A DNA stretch of 64,000 nt. It comes from Alternaria dauci (lineage: Eukaryota > Ascomycota > Dothideomycetes > Pleosporales > Pleosporaceae). How positions within the stretch are numbered: position 1 is the stretch's first letter; each line of letters starts with the position of its first letter. The stretch lies in NCBI RefSeq assembly GCF_042100115.1, contig NC_091278.1, forward strand, positions 2,604,001 to 2,668,000, read 5' to 3'. Below the pieces are notes generated by a model. The model worked only from the letters and a program-made list of their open reading frames with translations. It did not search any database and was not told where the DNA came from. Shown piece by piece: positions 1 through 12,200 of this stretch. The position numbers and the translations under genes are program-made.

Positions 1-107
1 CGCCTTCGAACTATCCGGTCTTGATTAGCTCCCCCCGAAGAGTATGGCTAACAGATAGATACAGACGACTAATTACGAAGATAGCCTCCATCTCGAAACG
101 GAGCAAA

Positions 108-839
108 CTATACTTTGTCGGACTTGTTGTACTCAGTCATATGTCCGAGTACCGACTGAATCAACTCTTCAGCTTCAGCCTCATTAAATTTTGCGTCATC
201 CGGTCCACACAGATCCAGACGACCTCGGCGCATCTCCTCAATATCGGCTCGAAGCATGTCAGCCATCCGTTGTAATGCATCTGACTCGATCAAATGCGGA
301 TAGTGTCGACGCACGACTTCAGTGTTAGCCAGCATCGTTTTAGCCAGCAGCATTTGTTGCTCCCGGGAAGCATCCTTCCGGGCTGTGTCAACTATAGTCT
401 CCTGCTCGACCATATGCAGACGAAGCGTGTTATGAACAGCAGCGTCGACGGCCGCTTGAAGCTTGTTAGCCAGGCGGTTCGCCTCTTCATGCGCAGGGAA
501 AAGCTGTGCGTGACAGGCTGGGCAGGTGTTTTTGGGCTGCAGCCAGATGTCCAGACAACGGAAACTAAAGATTTTGTTGCAGCAGGAGATCATTTTGATG
601 GGGTTATGGCTTTCGTGTGGTTCGAACTGGATCTCAGGCTCGGTCAGTGTGGTAGCAATGTTAACTACGACGGTATGCTGTCCATGTGTTAAGCTCTTTT
701 CGGTGGTAGTGTGCGTGGATTCAGTTTCGCCCGTCCCAAGCCATCCTGAGCAGATATGGCAATCTTGCTGTTCAATGGATTCGAGACAGGACTCAATGCC
801 CTTGGCGAAGAAAGTTGCTTTGTTGGGGAAGATGGACAT
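108..839 (-). CDS. Degenerate RING-finger-like protein, 243 aa
   Basis: Single-exon ORF. The frame is open upstream to 1016, but that part is a Thr-rich run reading through a CA-rich leader, so I chose the ATG at 839, where the sequence becomes protein-like. The N-terminal third has a CxxC pair (CHIC, about residues 27-30) and, about 65 residues later, a block of the form C-N-K-I-F-S-F-R-C-L-D-I-W-L followed by CPAC. This matches the second half of a RING domain (C-x-H-I-F-x-x-x-C-L..WL...CPxC), as in fungal E3 ubiquitin ligases. The two positions normally occupied by histidine are Lys and Ser, so zinc binding may be incomplete. The C-terminal half is helical and charged. Ubiquitin-ligase activity is inference; calling it a RING relative is moderately secure. 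Confidence 0.6.
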   Translation of the reverse strand: MSIFPNKATFFAKGIESCLESIEQQDCHICSGWLGTGETESTHTTTEKSLTHGQHTVVVNIATTLTEPEIQFEPHESHNPIKMISCCNKIFSFRCLDIWLQPKNTCPACHAQLFPAHEEANRLANKLQAAVDAAVHNTLRLHMVEQETIVDTARKDASREQQMLLAKTMLANTEVVRRHYPHLIESDALQRMADMLRADIEEMRRGRLDLCGPDDAKFNEAEAEELIQSVLGHMTEYNKSDKV

Positions 840-1550
840 CGATGTTGACAGTATTAGTGTAACGTGGTGTAGTTTGGTTGTAGTAGTTGTAGTGGATGTT
901 GTAGTTGTTGTGTTCTCTCTATCGACATAATCGGAAGAGCTTTTATACTTGCAAGAAGGCGCGTAGTGTGCTGACTGCCTGCCCCCATTGTTAAATAAGA
1001 GAGTGGACTCATACAACTATAAACAATGTTGTAAGGTTTTCGTGAAACCCAACTTTACTGCGATACAATACAGTGTAACTCGACAGCGCTATCAGGACGT
1101 TCATCATGTCGTTAAGAGAGCGTAGTGACTAGTTTCACCCACCCGCAGGCTGAGCAATACCATTGAGACTCGGTCTGTGAACATGTATCTTCACGTCCTA
1201 GCTACCTCTCCGCTTCTTAGTGTTGAGATGCGTAACGGCCATCCGGGTGATGGTTCCATCAAGGTCAACCATCATTATGCCATAAACATGATCTAGCCAC
1301 CCGATGTTTTGCTTTTGCAGTGATTCAATTCACGACCATTCCTCCTCTTCACCCGTTGGGGACAGACACCCAGCTTTTTAAGCTTGGTATAAACCACATC
1401 TCATAGCAGACTTTTCGTCGCAGATTGTGTCGCAAGACCAAGGTGAACCCACAAAGTCGAAAGGTTACCTTGCTGCGCGTTCAACCTGTGTGACTCAAAC
1501 TCACATCCTCTACTAGCATCCGGCATACACGCCCTCGAACATTATCCCTC
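840..1550. other. Intergenic, no gene recognised
   Basis: GC-balanced unique-looking sequence between the 5' end of the RING-like gene and the 3' end of the dynactin gene. It begins with a CA-rich stretch (about 850-930) that is the likely leader of the RING-like gene. I see no other feature. Confidence 0.5.
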
Positions 1551-2317
1551 TCACACCCACTTTTGAATATTGTTCGGGATCAGTTTCCTGAACATATCCA
1601 AATGCTTCGCATGAACCGCCATCTTCACATCCAGTATCTCTGGTCGTAACTGCAACGTCCTATCAACGCGTTGCTGGTTCCTTCCAAACACAACCGTATA
1701 ATCCGGCAAGCGCATGTACGGCGGTATAACCGAAGCCGCCGAAATCGTACAAAACTATACGATAATCAGTTCTCCAACCCAACAACCAAACTCAACTTCC
1801 CCAAAAGAACTAGACTATGGGCAAAACATACCTTCCCAATAATCGTCCCCCTCCCCACCACAGCCCCAACCTCAATCACACTCCCGTCACCCACCTCGGC
1901 CGCCTCCACCACCGCTCCACTATCCACCACCACATTCCTCCCCAAAACCGTGCCCTCACTACGCATAGACTCCACCCGCATATGCGCACTACTCCGCGCC
2001 GATGGTGCTATACCCCCCTTCTTCCCTTCCTCATCACCCATACCCACACCCACCTTCGCCCGCTCAAACACCACACACCCCTCGCCCAGCACAACCGGTG
2101 CCACCGCGCTGCTGAGCTTGCTGTGTGGATGCAACACGGTATTCGGACCAATGGTAACAGGATGTGTGCCGGTGATTTGTGCGTGTTGAGCGATGAGGAC
2201 GGTGGAGTCGAGGAAGATGGATGATGGTTTTGGAAGGAGGGATGTGCGTTTTGGGGCCGTGGAGGAGCGGCGGTGGTCGGGGGCTGGGCGGGAGGGGACG
2301 GGTTGTTGGGCGGACAT
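1551..2317 (-). CDS. Dynactin subunit 6 (p27)-like, join of 2 exons, 229 aa
   Basis: Exons 2317-1832 and 1754-1551, with a 77-bp intron starting GTATGT, having a CTGAT branch-like site and ending TAG. Phase is conserved across the join. The protein has hexapeptide repeats of a left-handed beta helix (HPVTIGPNTVLHPHSKL, VVLGEGCVVFERAKVGVG, TVLGRNVVVDSGAVVEAAEVGDGSVIEVGAVVGRG). After the intron it continues into the typical end: PPYMRLPDYTVVFGR, then a helix rich in Arg and Gln. In the family, p27 sits with p25 in the pointed-end complex of dynactin and helps adapt dynein to cargo. The ATG at 2317 is preferred over the upstream frame because the upstream residues are His/Thr/Pro low-complexity. 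An internal insertion rich in Gly, Lys and Ser (about residues 80-105) separates the repeats. Confidence 0.85.
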
Positions 2318-2852
2318 GGTGGGTTTGTTGTTGTTGGGGTGGTGAGTTTGTCGAGTAGTAGTTGTTAGGTTGGGTGTTGGTGGTAGGGCGGGAGGTTGCG
2401 AGGCGAGACGCGCTGCGGGATTAGCGTATCGCCGGATCACGTGAGGGGTATCGTGTGTTCGTTCTGTGTGTGTTGGGGTGTGGGCACACGCGGCATGGAC
2501 AAACGGCATAGAACGAGAATTTGGGGATAGATATGCAAGACTTCCAAGGGTGGATCTGCTGTTTTCATAGTTGTGCCTGCCTCGTTGTGATTATTGTCTA
2601 CTGCAACTCTGGGTAGCAACGACCCCCAGCCATCGCCGACGAACCACTCAGCCTAACACAAAGATGGTATACAAGAGTACAGAATCGGAGGGGTATCTCA
2701 TAACCATGCATTACTACATACATCGTACCAATTCATCGCAAAAAGCCTCACACGGATGCCGCACGCCAACCAACAAACAGCGCGTGCATCAGCCTGCTGA
2801 CAGTATACAGAACCATCTATCCCGCACCCCACCAAAATGAACAACAAACAAG

Positions 2853-3450
2853 CTAGACCACAACCCTCCCTTTCTCCTCCTTACCATCCTCGCCACCCCC
2901 CCTCCTCTCCAATTCCGGACTACCCACCTTCTCCGGACTCGCAACTTTCACCGGACTCCGTCTCCCCACCTCCTGCCCCTCAACTTCAATGCGGCCGAGT
3001 ATGATTTCCTCATCGTCACCCAAACCCTCGATGCTATGCAGACTGTCATCATCAGACGAGTCCTCGATGCCTTCAAACATGCGCGCGAAACGCTGATGCC
3101 CCTCACGCTCCTCTTGTTCCTGTGTCTTTTCGGGAGCCGAAGGATCGTCAGGGTCTTCTTCTGCTTCGCGTGTCGATTCGAGTTGGGCTTTGCGTTGCGC
3201 GAGTCGAAGAGCGAATTGGCGGCGGGCGCGCGAGGGAGGTATTTGGAGCGGCGGGGGAACAGTGGGCTGGAAGAGAAGAAGGTGCGTTAGCGGAGAACAT
3301 GAGTTGGTGTGTGACCTTTTTGGGCGACGATGGAACGCAAACAGAAGACAAAAGTACATGCAAAGAGCAATACAGAAGAAGACACAAGTAGACGGAGAGT
3401 GGGGGAGAGAAGAGAGGACAGCATACCAGATCGTATGGGAGACCAATCAT
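2853..3450 (-). CDS. Small acidic conserved-type protein, 2 exons, 145 aa
   Basis: Exon 1 (3450-3427) encodes only MIGLPYDL. A 160-bp intron starts GTATGC, has a CGCTAACG branch site and ends TTCCAG. Exon 2 (3266-2853) restores the frame as PTVPPPLQIPPSRARRQFALR. The protein is a basic helix (RRQFALRLAQRKAQLE) followed by an acidic tail with SSDDDS, GDDEE and SP-type phospho-sites. I do not recognise the family. The tail could be a casein-kinase substrate or a scaffold, but nothing in the sequence decides. It lies tail-to-head behind the SAP gene, with its start 263 bp beyond the SAP stop. A further 5' exon cannot be excluded. Confidence 0.55.
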
Positions 3451-3712
3451 CCAAGTTGGTACATCACACAAAGGAGATGGGAATAAAAATCACATCTCAC
3501 GATGCGTATTACTACATGTATCATACACCCCGTCGGATGGCGCAAGGAATGTATGTACACAAAGGATGATGGCCGGCCCTATAGATCTAGTATGCGAGCC
3601 GTCTGTCCGTTCCAGCTCATGATACAAACAACGTATAAGAAAAGGAAACGCACCAAAGGCGGGAGAAACGATCGTGGTATAGTGTATGTGTTATGGTCGG
3701 GGCGGTTGGACA

Positions 3713-6700
3713 TTATCGATAATCCATATCAGCATCGTCAAATGAGATTTCACCCACTTGTTCGGAGTCGTCGACAGGCCCCTGTCGTTGTTCCCGCTCT
3801 CTCTCGGTGTCGACATCGTCCATGTCTTCGTCTTCTTCGTCACTCGAGTTAGTAAAGCCACTAAGCAAGGAGCCTCCGCTGAAGGTGTACCCACCACCCT
3901 CAGTGTCACCAGCATTGGTGAGCTCCATGCTGTCGAGGCCTATGTTGCCGTTGTTGGCAAGGCTTGCATTGGAGAGCCCGCCACTATCGCCTCCAAAGTT
4001 GTTGTTCGCGGCATTGACGGCGTTGAGCACGGCCTGCCGGGGCCCGACGCTCATGTCGGGTCGCACGCCTCCGAGAATGGCGTTGTCGCGTTCTCGTGTC
4101 TCTGCTAAAATGTGTTCCACGTAGTATACCCACTCTTGAGCGTGGACCTTCTCTAGGACCATCTGTGACAACACTTCGTCCGTATGTCGTTCTGTAAACT
4201 TCAACACCTCTTCCGCGATCAGGGTAAGATGACCCATGTATCCTAGCCGCATGGATGTTTCCTTGTGCGACTTGTCGCTCTCCTGCTGCCCCTTGATGAT
4301 GCGCTCGGTAATGCCTCCGTTGTCGAACAGATCGATTGCTAGTTGTCGGTTGTATCCACGGTCCATCTGCCCGTTGAAGACTTGCTGAACAACATCATAC
4401 ACAACATTGTGCAGAAAGTTATTCCATGGAAAGCGGAAGAAGAAATCCTGTGACCATTAGGAAGGATCGTTCACAATGAACGTAAGAATGCACTTACTAG
4501 TATCGTTGGTACAACCTTGTTCTCAACGAATGTAATCTTCAACAAATCGCCAACAACGGGAGTGCCGTCAATGTCGATTTCAAAGCCGACGGTCTCTTCT
4601 GCACTGCCAAATACCACTGAACGCACGCTCTGAGTCTCGTCGATGGGAGTAATCTCCGAAAGATCGGATCCTGCTACCGGTGCTGTAAAGCGCGAAGTGT
4701 CGATGTTGGCTGTTTCAGATTTGCTTTCGCGGTTCCTACCCGCGAACAGTGGAGCTGGCTTGTCATCTGGGTGAGGTGAAAGGCTCCCAGATTGGTCAAT
4801 GCTGGGATCTGAGGTCTGGCTGAGCTGCTGGGTTAGGAGAGATGGTGGAGTCTTGACATCGGCCTTGGCTTCCGTCTCGGACTTGTCGGTCTTTTCGGGC
4901 TCGGTCGGTTCCTGGCGGTCGTTCATAACAGTGTCGGTATCCAGTTCAAGCTCATCAACCTTGGCAGTCAGTCCTGCTGACGTAGGCGACTCGGCATCAT
5001 CCGCAGGCTTAGGCGGCGATGTGGTAGTCTCAGCAGGCGCTGTACTGTCCTTGGGCGGTGTCAGAGGCTCATCAACAAACTCGCCGTCGTCGTCTGCCGT
5101 TTTGGCAGCGGACGAACCTTCTGGCGCATCTCTTGGTTCAACCTTTGGTGAAGGCTCTAATGGCTCTCCAATCTGCTCCTTCTCAGTCCCGGTATCTTTG
5201 GAGTCCTCGGGAACAACCTCCGGCGCGACGACCTTTTCAAAATCATCTTCCGAGCTGTTTTGTACATGCAGAGGTTTTATCTCGGCAGGAGAGTCAATGG
5301 ACGGCGCGCGCGCATGATGGAAGCCCTGGCTGTCGACGCTGGTAGAGAAATCGCCCAGGTTACCAGCATTTGCTGAAGTTAATTTGCCGTCGGCCTTTAG
5401 ACGTTCCCGCTCAGCGTCGCGTCTTCTTACTTCGGCCTCACTCCCCCGTTCATTGAGCAGCGCCATGTTACTGCAATGCAATAACTCTGCCATCAACTCG
5501 CAAGTCTTGAAACGATCAAAACCGAGTGGCTCAATCTTGTCGCCAAAGGCTGTCTTGAGCTCTCGCTTCTTCTTGGTAGTGCTGCCATCGCGCTGTGTCA
5601 CGATCTGGCTCGAACTATTCACCAGCTCCATGAACTGCGGAATGTGGTTTGCAAACTGACGAAGCAGCGTTCCGAGATAGATGGGATCGGAGTTCTTGGG
5701 GACCGGCCCGATTTGATTCTCCAAGTCGTAGTCTGAGTTGTTCTTTCTGATCACCTCAATGATGATACCCACACCGACTGTCAGCGGGTTGCCACCTTGT
5801 AGCATGAAGTCTATCAGTTGCTTCAGACATTGTTCGGACACCAGCTGGCGCGTAAGCTCGTTGGGTCCGATGACGGATTGATCTTGCGTCGTGGCGTTTG
5901 CGGATATGGTGATGATGGCCTTGAGGAAGTCACCAGCCGATGTTTGTGTCGAGGTGGATTGCTCGGGGGCGAGGAACGAGATCAGGCGGGGGACGAGGTT
6001 CTGCTGTTGCAACCACTGGGGTGCTGTTAGCGCTGACTGCGAAGACGTGTGGGGTGGCATACGTCAACAATGCCTTGTCCGCCCTCGCTCTTCTCTAAGC
6101 TGATGATCTTCAATAACAGGTCCATGATGACGGGGCAGTCAACATGCTGCAGCATGTCGGTTACGACGTTGTCGAGCGACTTGAAGAAGTCAAGCATCTC
6201 CTCCATCTTGCGGTCGAGCAGCGACTCGTTGACCTTGGTGAAGTAGCCAGCCTGCACCGGGTCGAGGGGCGCAGGCTGCTTGATGTAGGCCCAGAACTGT
6301 CGCAAAGTGTCCTGGTTCTCGAGGACGGCCTCGGATATGGACCATACCTCCGACGAGAGGATCTCGCACGACACATAGGCGTACTTCATGCGCTGTCGCT
6401 CCTCCTTGCTCTCCTCGCTGTCGCCCGCATCCGACTTTGTCGTGGATGTCGAGCGTGCCCTGACTTTGCCGAAAAAGCCCGTCCGGCTGGGACTCCTGGC
6501 CTCGTGCGCAGGCTCGACGGAGAGTGTGTCTTCGTCTGCTTCCTTGGGCCGTGCGGCGATAACGTAGCGCAGCAGGCGCTCCAAGACATTCTCGTCGCGA
6601 AGGTATTCTATCAGCTTCGAGTTCTGCTGCTTGAGCTCCTGGATGAGATCCGACTCGTCGAGCAGTTCCTCTACAGTGACATCGGGCTTGTCGAGGATGC

Positions 6701-6746
6701 TGTCGAGCGACGACAGCTGCGCGTACCCGCCGAAGCGCCAGAACAT
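3713..6746 (-). CDS. SIT4 phosphatase-associated protein (SAP family), 3 exons, 978 aa
   Basis: Exons 6746-6063, 6015-4498 and 4447-3713, with introns of 47 and 50 bp (GTATGC..CCCAG and GTAAGT..CACAG), all phase 0. The start has the family hallmark MFWRFGGYAQLSSLDSILDK and a good context (CCACCATGTT). Exon 1 ends GQGIVD and exon 2 starts WLQQQNLVPRLISFL. Exon 3 opens DFFFRFPWNNFLHNVVYDVV, the most conserved block of the family. The central 250 residues (about 450-700) are a disordered Ser/Thr/Pro/Glu linker. The C-terminus is acidic (SSDEEDEDMDDVDTE). Family members bind the PP2A-like phosphatase Sit4/PP6 and steer it in TOR and cell-cycle control. The total length is close to yeast Sap185/Sap190. 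Confidence 0.92.
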
Positions 6747-7777
6747 GGTGGTTGCGGTGGTTTGCGGCTACAAGGGCGGGGCAGGGGAAGTGTCGGGCGA
6801 GACACTCGAGAGCTGTTGCAGCTGCGTGGGGCACATGCGTAGATTTACCGCGCCGACCAATGCGTCATGGAAACAAAGGGGAGCGGCGGTACACGAGCTG
6901 GCGGAATGGTCAGCAGCGGGCTTTGTTAGCAGCGAGAGGCCCTCGAGTGAGACAGCGGGCGCGTGTTCGTGGCTTGGGCTGGGTTGCATGCGTGGGACAG
7001 AGGTACCTACTAGCGAACACCAGGCCGCGGGGAAGAAGAAGGGCAATGGGCAATGGCAAGCGAAAGGTGCGCAAGACTCCAAGCAACCCATGCACCGACT
7101 GCTCGTGAGGCGCTGGTACGGATACGAATGCGGAAAACGTCTGTGTTTCCTCGAGGCAGTAGTGTTGCAGGTATTGTTGGGTTTGGTGGTGACAGCTCAA
7201 GGCTAGAAGCTGCGTAGTACCAGTAGCGTGTGCTGCAGATCACTTGCACCTCCCTGATATCGACCACGGCAGACGGCAGCATGCCGTTGCTCTTCAATTT
7301 TGTGATTGCAGGTAGACCGGCACCTCTCATGCTCGTTGCCTCTGTTGCTGGCTCGCGGGCTTGTTCCGAGTCGAGATTGCATGGCCAACTTGAACAAGAT
7401 TGAGCTCTTCTCGTGTCGTGCATCACAACCTTGAAATGCTGCTAAAGCACGTCGCGCCCTACACGGACACTTTACCTTTTTTCGTCATCACACTAGCTTC
7501 GGACAAGCGACCATATTCCCGGTGTCACAATAAACATTGAATGTGCTTCTTCGCATGCCGCGTGTGGCAACCATCTCGGATCTTCAGGGTTAAGAGACCC
7601 ACCGCGAGCACGTGACGATCGATGACGTTAGCGGGAACTGCCGGAGCTACGACTATGGTTCGGTGCTGCCTGCTGCCATTCACCCCACACTCGCCAACAC
7701 ACTCGGCGCCCGCTCTCCTACCTTGACCACACATCACGAGCCTCTACTGCATCGCCAAACCCCTCCTGCCCGCCATA
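6747..7777. promoter_or_regulatory. Divergent promoter region between SAP and VPS60 genes
   Basis: About 1.03 kb of GC-rich non-coding sequence separates two divergently transcribed genes and must hold both promoters. No TATA box convinces me on either side, which fits housekeeping genes. ORFs in this stretch have no recognisable domain and are not supported. Confidence 0.5.
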
Positions 7778-8470
7778 ATGAACCGCCTGTTCGGAGCCAA
7801 AAGCAGCGCGCCCAAGCCGACACTCAACAGCGCCATCTCCAATGTACGCTACACGTACCAGGCAGCACCCTCCACACACTGACACACGCAGGTCGACACG
7901 CGCATAGAAAGCATCGACGTCAAGCTCGCGAAGCTCAACGCCGAGCTCTCCACCTACCAACAGAAGCTCGCCAAGATGCGCGACGGCCCTGGCAAAACCG
8001 CCATTAAGCAAAAAGCCCTCAAAGTCCTCCAGCAACGCAAACAATACGAAGCGCAGCGTGACCAGCTGCAGGCGCAGTCGTGGAACATGGAGCAGGCCGG
8101 CATGATGCAAGACAATCTCAAAAACACAATGACCACCATCGACGCCATGAAGACGACAACAAAGGAGCTGCGCAAGCAGTACGGCAAGGTCAACATCGAC
8201 AAGATTGATAAGCTGCAGGATGAGATGGCGGATCTGATGGACATGGGGAATGATATACAAGATGCGATCAGTCGTAGCTACGATGTGCCCGAGGATGTGG
8301 ACGAGTCCGAGCTGGATGCTGAGCTGGAGGCGCTGGGTGACGAGGTCGACTTTGAGGGCATTGGGGAGTCGTCGAGCATGCCGAGCTATATGCTCGACGA
8401 TGCTGCGCCACCGCAGTTCATTGACGAAGCGCCTACAACTGGCAGCAAAGTCAAGGAAGCCGCGGGCTGA
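7778..8470 (+). CDS. VPS60: VPS60/CHMP5-like ESCRT-III protein, 2 exons, 214 aa
   Basis: Exons 7778-7843 and 7892-8470, with a 48-bp intron (GTACGC..ACGCAG), phase 0. The start MNRLFGAKSSAPKPTL is the typical CHMP5/Vps60 (Mos10) N-terminus. A basic amphipathic Snf7 core follows, with long helices (VDTRIESIDVKLAKLNAEL, GKTAIKQKALKVLQQRKQYE, then QDNLKNTMTTIDAMKTTTKEL). The acidic C-terminal region (DVPEDVDESELDAELEALGDE) is the usual autoinhibitory and Vta1-binding part. Family role: late-acting ESCRT-III subunit at endosomes that recruits Vta1 and stimulates Vps4. Length is normal (about 220 aa). Confidence 0.93.
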
Positions 8471-10072
8471 TGAGACGAGTGTCTGCGCGCATACCCCACA
8501 TCTCATGGCTACAGGCGTGTAACAGCTCTCTCCAGCTTGTTCATCGTAAGGTGTACAGCCCAAGTATAGCCATGCGCGCACCATGGTCCCCTTGTCGATG
8601 CTGAGTACCAAAGGACGGGTCGGCCTGTACGCGTGCGTCCATTGGGAATGAACAATGATGATCAGCGTTTAGGCAGGATACAGGTCGGAAGTCGGAGGTC
8701 GGTGGACAACAGGCCTTGAAAATGCTCAACACCGATATCGTATCAGTGACAGCTCATAACGTACCCGATACCCAACACCATAGATGGATAGCCCAGCGAC
8801 GGAACCGCAAAGGACATATCATTTTAATTCATGTTCAATTCTGGTGGCTCGACACTCGTTGGCCTGTGGTGTAAGCAAATGTCCTCCTGTTCTCGGTAGG
8901 AAGCAAGCACTATGAGATATATTACACAGTCTTTTGGTTCCTTTCACATTCAACCACAGGACACTAAGAATCAGTTCGTTTTCACCATGTGTCAAAATGC
9001 GTGGTTCGGTGGTTAGGGGCAATTTACTTGTGTTCGCCATCGGTTGCCCGTTCAAGGGTAGCAACTGCGTTGCCGCAGTCCCTAGACAACATATCCACAA
9101 AATGCTATCACCAGCTATACACTTCCAAACTGAACGACTAAATCGATATGTGCGGTTTTGTAGGTTCAATCTAGCATAGCAGAAGACGCTTTTGTTCACA
9201 CAACCCGAGCTATAAAATGACATTCAAGTGAAGTCGCCGCAAAGGCGTGATGCAAGGGAGCGATGCTGGTGCGGCGCGCGTAGAGAGGGGTCGACAGCGA
9301 GGCTAGAAGAGATGGAGGCGACGAGGACCGGGCATAGGGTCTTTATGGGCTCAGAGCATGCAGAGAGGCACCGGCAGGGTTATCAAAGACGCCGCTTCTT
9401 GTACTGCGCGAGAGAGATGTACATGCGGAGACGGCCTCGAGTCCACAACTGGGAAGCTCCAGGCTGACCTTCGTTTAGCGAATTGAAGCTTAGGTACACG
9501 ATGCGGCCGTGAGAGCTGACATGCCTCTATCATAGCCACAAGACCACGTCATTTTTGCACTTGTTGACTCGTTTGGATCACACGCACCGCTACGCGAGGC
9601 TTCATGTGATGCTCAGGTATACCTACAGAGGTATAGATCACTACGCAGCGACTAAAAAGCGCAAGACGTCATCCCGTCCCGTTGTGCCGCTCCCAGCTCT
9701 CGTAACCAGAGATCCAGGAACCCCGAGCGGGGCGCTCGTGATGTTCTAATAACTAAAATCGGGTTATATTCTGGACAGCTATCAAAGTCTTGTACACCCC
9801 TGCCATATTCCCTCGCATGCGCCATGAGGCTGTACACACCACGCAATGAGTGTGTCAGCCTTGCTTATTTTCTCACCGGTGCAGACCTCTCTCATATATA
9901 CCCTAATAATCCCATCACCCCATCGATATCCTTTTGAGCAACCTACCAAAACATACTGGACATCTTGCAGAACGGCACAAATTCGCATCCTAGCATCGTA
10001 ACGCCGTCAGCCGCTCTCTCAACATGAATCGCCACAACGCTGACCCCAGGAACGAGTTAATCGACCTAGCGT
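8471..10072. other. Intergenic, 1.6 kb, nothing supported
   Basis: GC-balanced sequence between VPS60 and the margin of the first AT-rich block. ORFs up to 134 codons exist on both strands (for example 8819-9223 on the minus strand), but none has protein-like composition, a motif or a splice partner. There is no repeat that I can match elsewhere in the window. Confidence 0.4.
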
Positions 10073-11277
10073 ATGTACAGAATGTCTCCAGAGAGCGGAA
10101 AATCTTCTGACCATGGCAGGCACCAAGACTCCCACGTAAAGTTGTTGAGCAGCGAAGATGAGCACCACAATGACAGGTCTTCCACCCCGCACTCCAAGAT
10201 CCTTGGCTTTCTACGCCAATTTCGACTAGGATTTCTTACTATCGTGTTTGGCTGTTGCCTCAACTGGCGATCTAATATCGAATACCGCAAGGTGGCCATG
10301 TACCATAGCCGGACTGTCGCCGCCACGTATGGCTTACTTCACCTAATCCCCTTGGGTGGAGCAATCACAATTCTTATGCTTCAATGGACGAGCTACTTTG
10401 CAAGTTTTACGGATGACGACTCTACCACGCTGCAATTCGTAGCTAAGTTACATGAAGTTTTCATGCAGGCATCCATTGTTGAGATTACATTATACCTCGT
10501 ACGCACCCAAGTCATCAATGGGTTTGTCCCCCTCGGTTTATTGTCAGGTGCTCTCCAAGCGACACAACTGTCTTACATCTGGTCTCTGGATTACATATCG
10601 ATATTCAAATCGATGAACGATGGGAATTCGGGGAAGGGCTCGAAGAAATCTGGCACAGTTCTTACATGACCCGAGATTCGACTGAGCCACAGCTCGTTAT
10701 TCCTGATCGAGTTCTGCGATTCTCTTCCTGGTCACCCGATCCCGAGTTGTCGAGGCTCCCTCATGTGATGGGCGGCCCTCACCAAGTAAATACAACGATG
10801 CTTACACAGTACAGTTCCCGCAGTTTTATGGCCATCACAAACGATTCGCTTTCCATGATGTCACAAAATGGAACTGCAACAGTCAAGATGGCTTATCCTG
10901 TGGTGATGACTAAGTGTCAGCAACAATCATCTCTTGAAGATCCTGAGGGCAAGATTTATTATGAACCGGACGCTGCTACGCTGACGAGCATTTTCACACT
11001 CGGCGATCTTGCAGAAAAGATCTCTAATTCTTCCGAAGTAGCCCAGGATTACCGTCAGGAGCTTTTTGCACCGCTCTGGACAGCGTTGCCTCAATTTGGA
11101 TCGACGTCGTTATTTGTATTTTTCTTGTCTCGGTACTTATTGCGTGCAAGTACATCGGACTACTCGTCGCCTTATGTAAATACATCATACTCACTCTCTT
11201 CCTTTCTCGGAGACACACGTCCATTACTCGCTTTCACTCCGATCAGAGTCATTAGTTGTCAACTGTCCGCTTTTTGA
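10073..11277 (+). pseudogene. Decayed multi-pass membrane protein gene in two frames
   Basis: Two adjacent frames, 10073-10669 and 10666-11277, overlap by ATGA and are offset by one frame. The first has a basic N-terminus and hydrophobic spans (LRQFRLGFLTIVFGCCLN, GLLHLIPLGGAITILMLQW) and then LVRTQVINGFVPLGLLSGAL and QATQLSYIWSLDYIS. The second looks like the extracellular middle region of the same kind of protein (NGTATVKMAYPVVMTKC, LWTALPQFGSTSLFVFF). From memory, this order matches large uncharacterised membrane proteins common in Dothideomycetes. The transmembrane segment expected at the frame change is missing, and the expected C-terminal third is absent, the sequence running into AT-rich DNA at about 11.4 kb. 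I therefore read it as a truncated relic; a rare intron at the joint is the alternative. Confidence 0.5.
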
Positions 11278-11929
11278 GATTTCGGAGACGTCCAGCTACA
11301 ACAAGGTTTCACGGATGAATCAGTCAAGACTCGGTCATATACGAAGTCTCTCACACATAACGCTAAACCAATAAGGATGAACATCAGCCATGTTAACACG
11401 ATATAACTATCTTCCTAGTAACTCTAAATAGTCTTTAGATAGCTACTATAGCTAACTAAACCTACCCCTTTAGCCTTTAAAGAGATTATAGGCTTTTCCT
11501 AACTACTATTACTTACTACCTTATAGTACTTCTTATAACTAGTAGGACCTATTACTTAATACTATTATAGTATTATATAAGGATTTTCTCTAGATAGTAT
11601 CTTACTTATAGACTAGAGTCTACTAGCTACCTAATATATATTTAGTACTAGTATTATATAAGGCTAGTTACGTATTAACTAAGCGTCCTATAAAGTTATA
11701 GTCCTAGGCTAGTAATCTTATAATAGCTTATACCTAGTTATTATCTAAAAGCCTTTTAGGTAATAGAGTAATACTAATCCTATATAAAGGGTTAACCTAT
11801 TTATATATAATAGAAGAGGTAGTTAAGGAGCTAAATATACGTTATATTAATAGAGTCTTAGAGTAAAGCTCTACTAATTAGGATTAAATATAAAATATAA
11901 AGGGCTATACTTAAGGAGCTATTATATAG

Positions 11930-12200
11930 GTATACTAAAGTTAGATTTAATAGAGAAAAGAACTATAGGCTACCTTATCTAAAGGTTAATTAGTAGTAGC
12001 TTAGATTATCCTTTAGTCTAAGGTTTAGGGGTTTAGTCTAAGTATTATTTAGATATATTAACTATAAACTATATACCCTATATATATAACTAAAATACTA
12101 TTAAAGAAAAAGCTAATTAGGCTTTAGCCTATTATAACCTCTTACTATATAACTATACTACTAATTTTTTTTAAAACGCTTTATATAGGTAGTAAGCTAT
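11930..12200 (+). repeat. Repeat family A, fully RIPed copy
   Basis: It matches, in inverted orientation, the sequence at about 37430-37690. Shared anchors include AAAGGTTAATTAGTAGTA and GTTTAGGGGTTTA. Where the partner keeps C/G bases, this copy has T/A. The type of element is not recognised. Confidence 0.7.

Noticed and set aside
4799..5317. Long plus-strand ORF opposite the SAP gene
   Set aside because: It is a mirror of the Ser/Thr/Pro/Glu-rich SAP linker, giving a Ser/Val low-complexity shadow.
8819..9223. 134-codon minus-strand ORF
   Set aside because: Composition and lack of motifs look like chance; overlapping plus-strand ORFs are similar.
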